The notes below the pieces were generated by a model that made no database searches, had not been told where the DNA came from, and saw only the letters and a list, made by a program, of their open reading frames with translations. Shown here in pieces: positions 60,416-64,000 of a stretch of DNA of 64,000 bases. Source of the stretch: Tardiphaga sp. Lineage in GTDB: Bacteria; Pseudomonadota; Alphaproteobacteria; Rhizobiales; Xanthobacteraceae. The stretch is taken from NCBI GenBank assembly GCA_030147505.1, contig JASBVG010000111.1:46204-110203 (forward strand), in the 5' to 3' direction. Each line of letters starts with the position of its first letter. Position 1 is the stretch's first letter. Position numbers and translations under genes: made by a program.

Positions 60416-60443
60416 ACAAAATCTTAACGGTTCGAATTCGATG

Positions 60444-60475
60444 AAAACCGGCCTGCTCCTGGCAAGCCGGTTTTT
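60444..60475 (+). terminator. Rho-independent terminator after sciP
   Basis: AAAACCGGC (60444-60452) and GCCGGTTTT (60466-60474) form a 9-bp stem with a 13-base loop, ending in a five-T run. Strong intrinsic terminator isolating sciP from fliF. Confidence 0.85.
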
Positions 60476-60501
60476 GCCGTTTGGCGAATATGTGGCGATC
60501 C

Positions 60502-60549
60502 GTTAACCCGCGTTAACCAACTGGAAACCATACCTCGGCAAAATTTGCC
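60502..60549 (+). promoter_or_regulatory. Putative fliF operon regulatory region with CtrA-like and palindromic sites
   Basis: GTTAACCCGCGTTAAC (60502-60517) contains two TTAA boxes 6 bases apart; CtrA usually prefers 7. GGCAAA-A-TTTGCC (60537-60549) is a perfect palindrome 37 bases before the fliF GTG. Both lie in the gap between the sciP terminator and fliF. Confidence 0.45.
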
Positions 60550-60585
60550 CAGTCGGTCCCGGAGACCGAATCTCAGGGGCCGGTT

Positions 60586-62208
60586 GTGCAGGGTCTGATC
60601 AGTTTTCTCAAAGGTCTCGGCGCCGCGCGCCTGGCAGCGATGTTCGCCGTCACGGTCGCCCTGGTTGGCTTCTTCGCCTTCATCATCATGCGGGTGACCA
60701 CGCCGCAGATGACCACGCTGTTCACCGATCTGACCGTCGAGGACTCCTCGGCGATCATCAAGGATCTGGAACGCCAGGCGATCCCCTATGAAATCAAGAA
60801 CGACGGCGCCGCCATCATGGTGCCGAAGGACAAGGTCACTCGTCTGCGGATGAAACTGGCCGAAGGCGGCCTGCCCAAGGGCGGCGGCGTCGGCTACGAG
60901 ATATTCGACAAGTCGGACTCCCTTGGCACCACCAGTTTCGTTCAAAACATCAATCACTTGCGCGCCCTGGAGGGAGAACTCGCCCGCACCATCCGGGCGC
61001 TCGACCGCGTCCAGTCGGCCCGCGTTCATCTGGTCCTCCCCGAGCGTCCTCTGTTTTCGCGCGAAGCTCCCGAGCCCTCCGCCTCGATCGTCGTCCGCGT
61101 CCGCGGCACACTCGATCAGCAGCAGGTGCGGGCGATCCGCCATGTGGTCGCCTCGGCGGTCAACGGCCTGAAGCCGAGCCGCGTCTCCATCGTCGATGAA
61201 GCCGGCCAGCTCCTCGCCGATGGCGCTGCCGACCCGACCTCGGAGGGCGCCACCGGCGACGAGCGCCGCACCGCCTTCGAGAAGCGGATGCGCAACCAGG
61301 TGGAGGCGATCGTCTCCTCGGTGGTCGGTTCCGGCCGCGCCCGCGTCCAGCTCACCGCCGATTTCGACTACAACAAGGTGACCCAGACCTCTGACAAGTT
61401 CGATCCCGAAGGCCGGGTGCTGCGCTCCAGTCAGACCCGCGAGGAACAGTCGGTCACCGGAGAGCGCGACGGTCAGGTCACGGTCAATAACGAGCTTCCC
61501 GGAAATCAGGCCCAGGGCAACACGCCCAACAGCGCCAAGGACCAGAGCAAGAAGTCGGAAGAAACCAACAATTACGAGATCTCCCGCATCACCAAGACCG
61601 AAGTCACCGAAGCCGGCCGCGTCAATCGCATCTCGGTGGCGGTGCTCGTGGACGGCAGCTACAGCAAGAACGAAAAGGGCGAGCTTGTCTATGCGCAGCG
61701 CCCGAAGGAAGAGCTCGACCGTATCGCCGCCCTGGTCCGTTCCGCTATCGGTTTCGACCAGAAGCGCGGCGACCAGGTGGAAGTGGTCAATCTGAAATTC
61801 GCCGAAGGCCCGACCACGCCGCCCGCCGCCGAGCCCACCGGTCTGTTCGGCAATCTGCAGTTCACCAAGGATGACGTGATGAACGTCATCGAGCTCGGCG
61901 TGATGATGCTGCTCGGCCTCGTCGTCGTATTCATGGTCGTCCGCCCGCTGGTCCGCCGTATCCTCACCCCGGAAACGCCACCCGCCGCACTGGCGCCGCC
62001 GCCCGGCATGATGGCGCTGCCAGAGAAAGTCACCGTGGGTGCAGACGGCCAGACCCTCGTCGCCGCGACCGGCGCCAACATGATCGACGTCGCCACGATC
62101 CAGGGTCAGGTCCACGCCCAGTCGGTGCACCGCGTCGGCGAACTGGCAGACCGCAATCCCAATGAAACCGCAGCCATCATTCGTCAGTGGCTGCAGGAGC
62201 CGGCGTAA
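60586..62208 (+). CDS. fliF: Flagellar MS-ring protein FliF
   Basis: 540 residues from a GTG with AGGGG upstream. N-terminal membrane helix (AMFAVTVALVGFFAFIIMRV), the ring-building motif 1 and 2 region (YEIFDKSDSLGTTSFVQNINHLRALEGELARTIRALDRVQSARVHLVLPERPLF), a low-complexity segment (NQAQGNTPNSAKDQSKKSEET), and a C-terminal helix (ELGVMMLLGLVVVFMVVRPLV) followed by the FliG-binding tail. Starts the fliF-G-H-N operon. Confidence 0.96.
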   Translation: MQGLISFLKGLGAARLAAMFAVTVALVGFFAFIIMRVTTPQMTTLFTDLTVEDSSAIIKDLERQAIPYEIKNDGAAIMVPKDKVTRLRMKLAEGGLPKGGGVGYEIFDKSDSLGTTSFVQNINHLRALEGELARTIRALDRVQSARVHLVLPERPLFSREAPEPSASIVVRVRGTLDQQQVRAIRHVVASAVNGLKPSRVSIVDEAGQLLADGAADPTSEGATGDERRTAFEKRMRNQVEAIVSSVVGSGRARVQLTADFDYNKVTQTSDKFDPEGRVLRSSQTREEQSVTGERDGQVTVNNELPGNQAQGNTPNSAKDQSKKSEETNNYEISRITKTEVTEAGRVNRISVAVLVDGSYSKNEKGELVYAQRPKEELDRIAALVRSAIGFDQKRGDQVEVVNLKFAEGPTTPPAAEPTGLFGNLQFTKDDVMNVIELGVMMLLGLVVVFMVVRPLVRRILTPETPPAALAPPPGMMALPEKVTVGADGQTLVAATGANMIDVATIQGQVHAQSVHRVGELADRNPNETAAIIRQWLQEPA

Positions 62209-62213
62209 TTACG

Positions 62214-63305
62214 ATGGCAGCTGTTCCCGCTACGACAGGCGACAACACCAGCGACATCCAGAGCGTCGTCGCCGGGCTTGCCGCGCGCCAGGCCGGCCGC
62301 GCCCCGACCAAACCGTTGAGCGGCCCCAAGCGCGCCGCCATCCTGATGTTGGCGCTCGGCGAGAAATATGGCGGCAAGGTGTGGTCGTTGCTCGATGACG
62401 ACGAAGTCCGCGAACTGTCGTCCCACATGTCCAGTCTCGGCACCATCGAGCCGGAGACCGTCGAAGACCTGATGCTCGAATTCGTCTCGCGCATGTCGGC
62501 TTCGGGCGCGCTGATGGGTAATTACGACGCGACCGAGCGGCTGCTGACCCAGTATCTTCCGGCCGAGCGCGTCACGGGCATCATGGAAGAAATTCGCGGC
62601 CCGGCTGGCCGCAACATGTGGGAAAAGCTCTCCAACGTGCAGGAAGAGGTTCTCGCCAACTATCTGAAGAATGAATATCCGCAGACCGTCGCCGTGGTGC
62701 TGTCCAAGCTGAAGCCGGAACACGCCGCTCGCGTGCTCGGCATCTTGCCGGAAGAGCTGGCGCTCGACGTGATCAACCGCATGCTGAAAATGGAAGCGGT
62801 GCAGAAGGAAGTGATCGAGCGCGTCGAGCAGACACTGCGTGTCGAATTCATGTCCAACCTGTCGCAAACCCGCCGCCGCGACGCCCATGAGGTGATGGCC
62901 GAAATCTTCAACAATTTCGACCGCCAGACGGAAACGCGCTTCATCACCTCGCTGGAAGAGGACAACCGCGAGGCAGCCGAGCGCATCAAGGCGCTGATGT
63001 TCACCTTCGACGACCTGATCAAGCTCGACGCCGGCTCGGCGCAGACACTGATGCGCAATATCGACAAGGACAAGCTCGGTATCGCACTCAAGAGTGCGAA
63101 TGAGGAAGTCCGCGCGTTCTTCATGGGCAATATGTCGTCGCGCGCCGCCAAAATGCTGACCGACGACATGGCTGCGCTCGGCCCGGTTCGCCTGCGTGAC
63201 GTCGACGAGGCGCAGGCACTGCTGGTGAACCTTGCCAAGGATCTCGCCGCCAAGGGCGAAATCGTGCTGACCAAGAACCGCGCCGACGACGAGCTGGTGT
63301 ATTGA
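62214..63305 (+). CDS. fliG: Flagellar motor switch protein FliG
   Basis: 363 residues from ATG 62214, 5 bases after fliF. N-terminal domain KRAAILMLALGEKYGGKVWSLLDDDEVRELSSHMSSLG, middle domain EYPQTVAVVLSKLKPEHAARVLGILPEELALDVINRML and C-terminal motor domain FDDLIKLDAGSAQTLMRNIDKDKLGIALKSANEEVRAFFMGNMSSRAAKMLTDDM with the charged torque residues. Overlaps fliH (TGATG). Confidence 0.96.
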   Translation: MAAVPATTGDNTSDIQSVVAGLAARQAGRAPTKPLSGPKRAAILMLALGEKYGGKVWSLLDDDEVRELSSHMSSLGTIEPETVEDLMLEFVSRMSASGALMGNYDATERLLTQYLPAERVTGIMEEIRGPAGRNMWEKLSNVQEEVLANYLKNEYPQTVAVVLSKLKPEHAARVLGILPEELALDVINRMLKMEAVQKEVIERVEQTLRVEFMSNLSQTRRRDAHEVMAEIFNNFDRQTETRFITSLEEDNREAAERIKALMFTFDDLIKLDAGSAQTLMRNIDKDKLGIALKSANEEVRAFFMGNMSSRAAKMLTDDMAALGPVRLRDVDEAQALLVNLAKDLAAKGEIVLTKNRADDELVY

Positions 63306-63925
63306 TGGCCGCCCCCGCAAAATTCCTCTTCGATACCGACTTCGCAGCACCGGACCGCGGCCGCGCGCCGGTCATCACGCCGGCGGAAATGGCCGAGAGG
63401 GTCGCCCAGGCGGAAGCACATGCTTATCGCGCCGGCTTCGATGCCGCGCAGCGCGAAGCGAAGGCCGAAGCAGACCGCCGCATGGCGCTGGCCCTGGAGC
63501 AGATCGGTATCGCTGCGGCGACCGTTGCGCAAAGCGTCGGCGGCATCGAGAACAAGATGGAGACCGAGGCGGTGGATGTCGCCGTCGCCGTCGCGCGCAA
63601 ACTGTGCAGCGAACTGGTGGAGCGCGAGCCGCTCACCGAGATCATGGCTCTGGTGCATGACTGCTTCCGCCATCTCGTCGCCACGCCGCATCTCGTCATC
63701 CGCATCAACGATGCGCTGTACGACGAAGCGAAAGAGCGGATCGAGAAACAGGCGAAGCAGAGCGGTTTCGCCGGCCGCCTCGTCATCCTTGCCGCCCCCG
63801 AGATCGACAATGGCGACTGCAAGATCGAATGGGCTGACGGCGGCGTGGTGCTGGACCGTGCCTCCATCGACGTCAAGATCAACGAACTCGTCGGACGCTA
63901 TATGGCGTCCCGCAATCAGGCCTGA
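63305..63925 (+). CDS. fliH: Flagellar assembly protein FliH
   Basis: 206 residues. The N-terminal part is coiled coil (EMAERVAQAEAHAYRAGFDAAQREAKAEADRRMALALEQ) and the C-terminal part is V-ATPase stator-like (VDVAVAVARKLCSELVEREPLTEIMALVHDCFRHL ... RLVILAAPEIDNGDCKIEWADGGVVLDR). FliH holds and regulates the export ATPase FliI. Overlaps fliG by one codon-step (TGATG). Confidence 0.88.
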   Translation: MAAPAKFLFDTDFAAPDRGRAPVITPAEMAERVAQAEAHAYRAGFDAAQREAKAEADRRMALALEQIGIAAATVAQSVGGIENKMETEAVDVAVAVARKLCSELVEREPLTEIMALVHDCFRHLVATPHLVIRINDALYDEAKERIEKQAKQSGFAGRLVILAAPEIDNGDCKIEWADGGVVLDRASIDVKINELVGRYMASRNQA

Positions 63926-63944
63926 GCGCCGAGAGGACTGAACC

Positions 63945-64000
63945 ATGAGCGATCCGCAGGTGCCGCTGCCCGATCTCAATGCCGGCGATCCGATGGTGAC
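63945..64000 (+). CDS. fliN: Flagellar motor switch protein FliN, N-terminal fragment
   Basis: 18 codons at the right edge (MSDPQVPLPDLNAGDPMV). A GAGG site precedes the ATG. The start resembles FliN N-termini in Bradyrhizobiaceae, and FliN is the expected next gene after fliH. Identification rests on position and this short peptide. Confidence 0.6.
   Translation, partial: MSDPQVPLPDLNAGDPMV

Noticed and set aside
60424..62130. 568-codon minus-strand frame across fliF
   Set aside because: Shadow of fliF; no start context and no recognisable domain.

Overview
The window is G+C-rich alphaproteobacterial chromosome, most likely Hyphomicrobiales, family Nitrobacteraceae (Bradyrhizobium / Rhodopseudomonas / Tardiphaga / Afipia-like). 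This rests on recognisable gene content: a SciP-type DUF1153 protein beside fliF-fliG-fliH, the order xseB ... dxs ... tlyA, a branched-chain-amino-acid-type ABC transporter operon, and several palindromic intergenic repeat families of the kind common in these genomes. No rRNA, tRNA, CRISPR array, insertion sequence or prophage was seen. Placement below family level is inference.

Layout. 1-12 kb holds the first codons of a TPP enzyme (minus strand), an L,D-transpeptidase, a DUF2927 protein, a histone-deacetylase-family amidohydrolase, xseB, a membrane protein with a serine-hydrolase elbow, dxs, a nucleoside 2-deoxyribosyltransferase, tlyA, an RNA m5U methyltransferase, an epoxide hydrolase and a PhyH-type dioxygenase. 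12-28 kb is one long minus-strand locus of 17 genes. Its regulatory end (STN-TonB_C fusion, TonB, ECF sigma factor, FecR) is followed by a two-partner-secretion outer-membrane transporter, an ExbB fused to a DUF2341-LamG ectodomain, ExbD, an unknown protein, a second TonB, a putative porin, a coiled-coil periplasmic protein, a parvulin foldase, a YbjN protein, a lytic transglycosylase, a small secreted protein, a trypsin-like protease and a secreted TonB-C protein. No TonB-dependent receptor and no TpsA exoprotein are present. This is the best candidate for an undescribed system: an ECF-regulated, proton-motive-force-powered envelope machine.

28-45 kb is accessory chromosome: an NAD-dependent epimerase, a CorA-like transporter, a phospholipase D-VTT fusion overlapping an endonuclease/exonuclease/phosphatase gene, gamma-glutamyltransferase, two adjacent nitronate monooxygenase-like genes with a LysR regulator, an HAE1 RND efflux pump with its adaptor and a TetR regulator over twin palindromes, and a glycosyltransferase. 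45-54 kb looks like a shikimate/quinate catabolic operon: LysR regulator, NAD-type shikimate/quinate dehydrogenase, HAAT ABC transporter (binding protein, two permeases, two ATPases) and a two-domain QuiC-like 3-dehydroshikimate dehydratase. 54-56 kb has a small secreted protein, a PmtA/UbiE-like methyltransferase and mnmA. 56.6-64 kb is a flagellar block (fliK, flgD, sciP, fliF, fliG, fliH, start of fliN) with a near-perfect sigma-54 promoter before fliK and one non-flagellar gene lodged between flgD and sciP.
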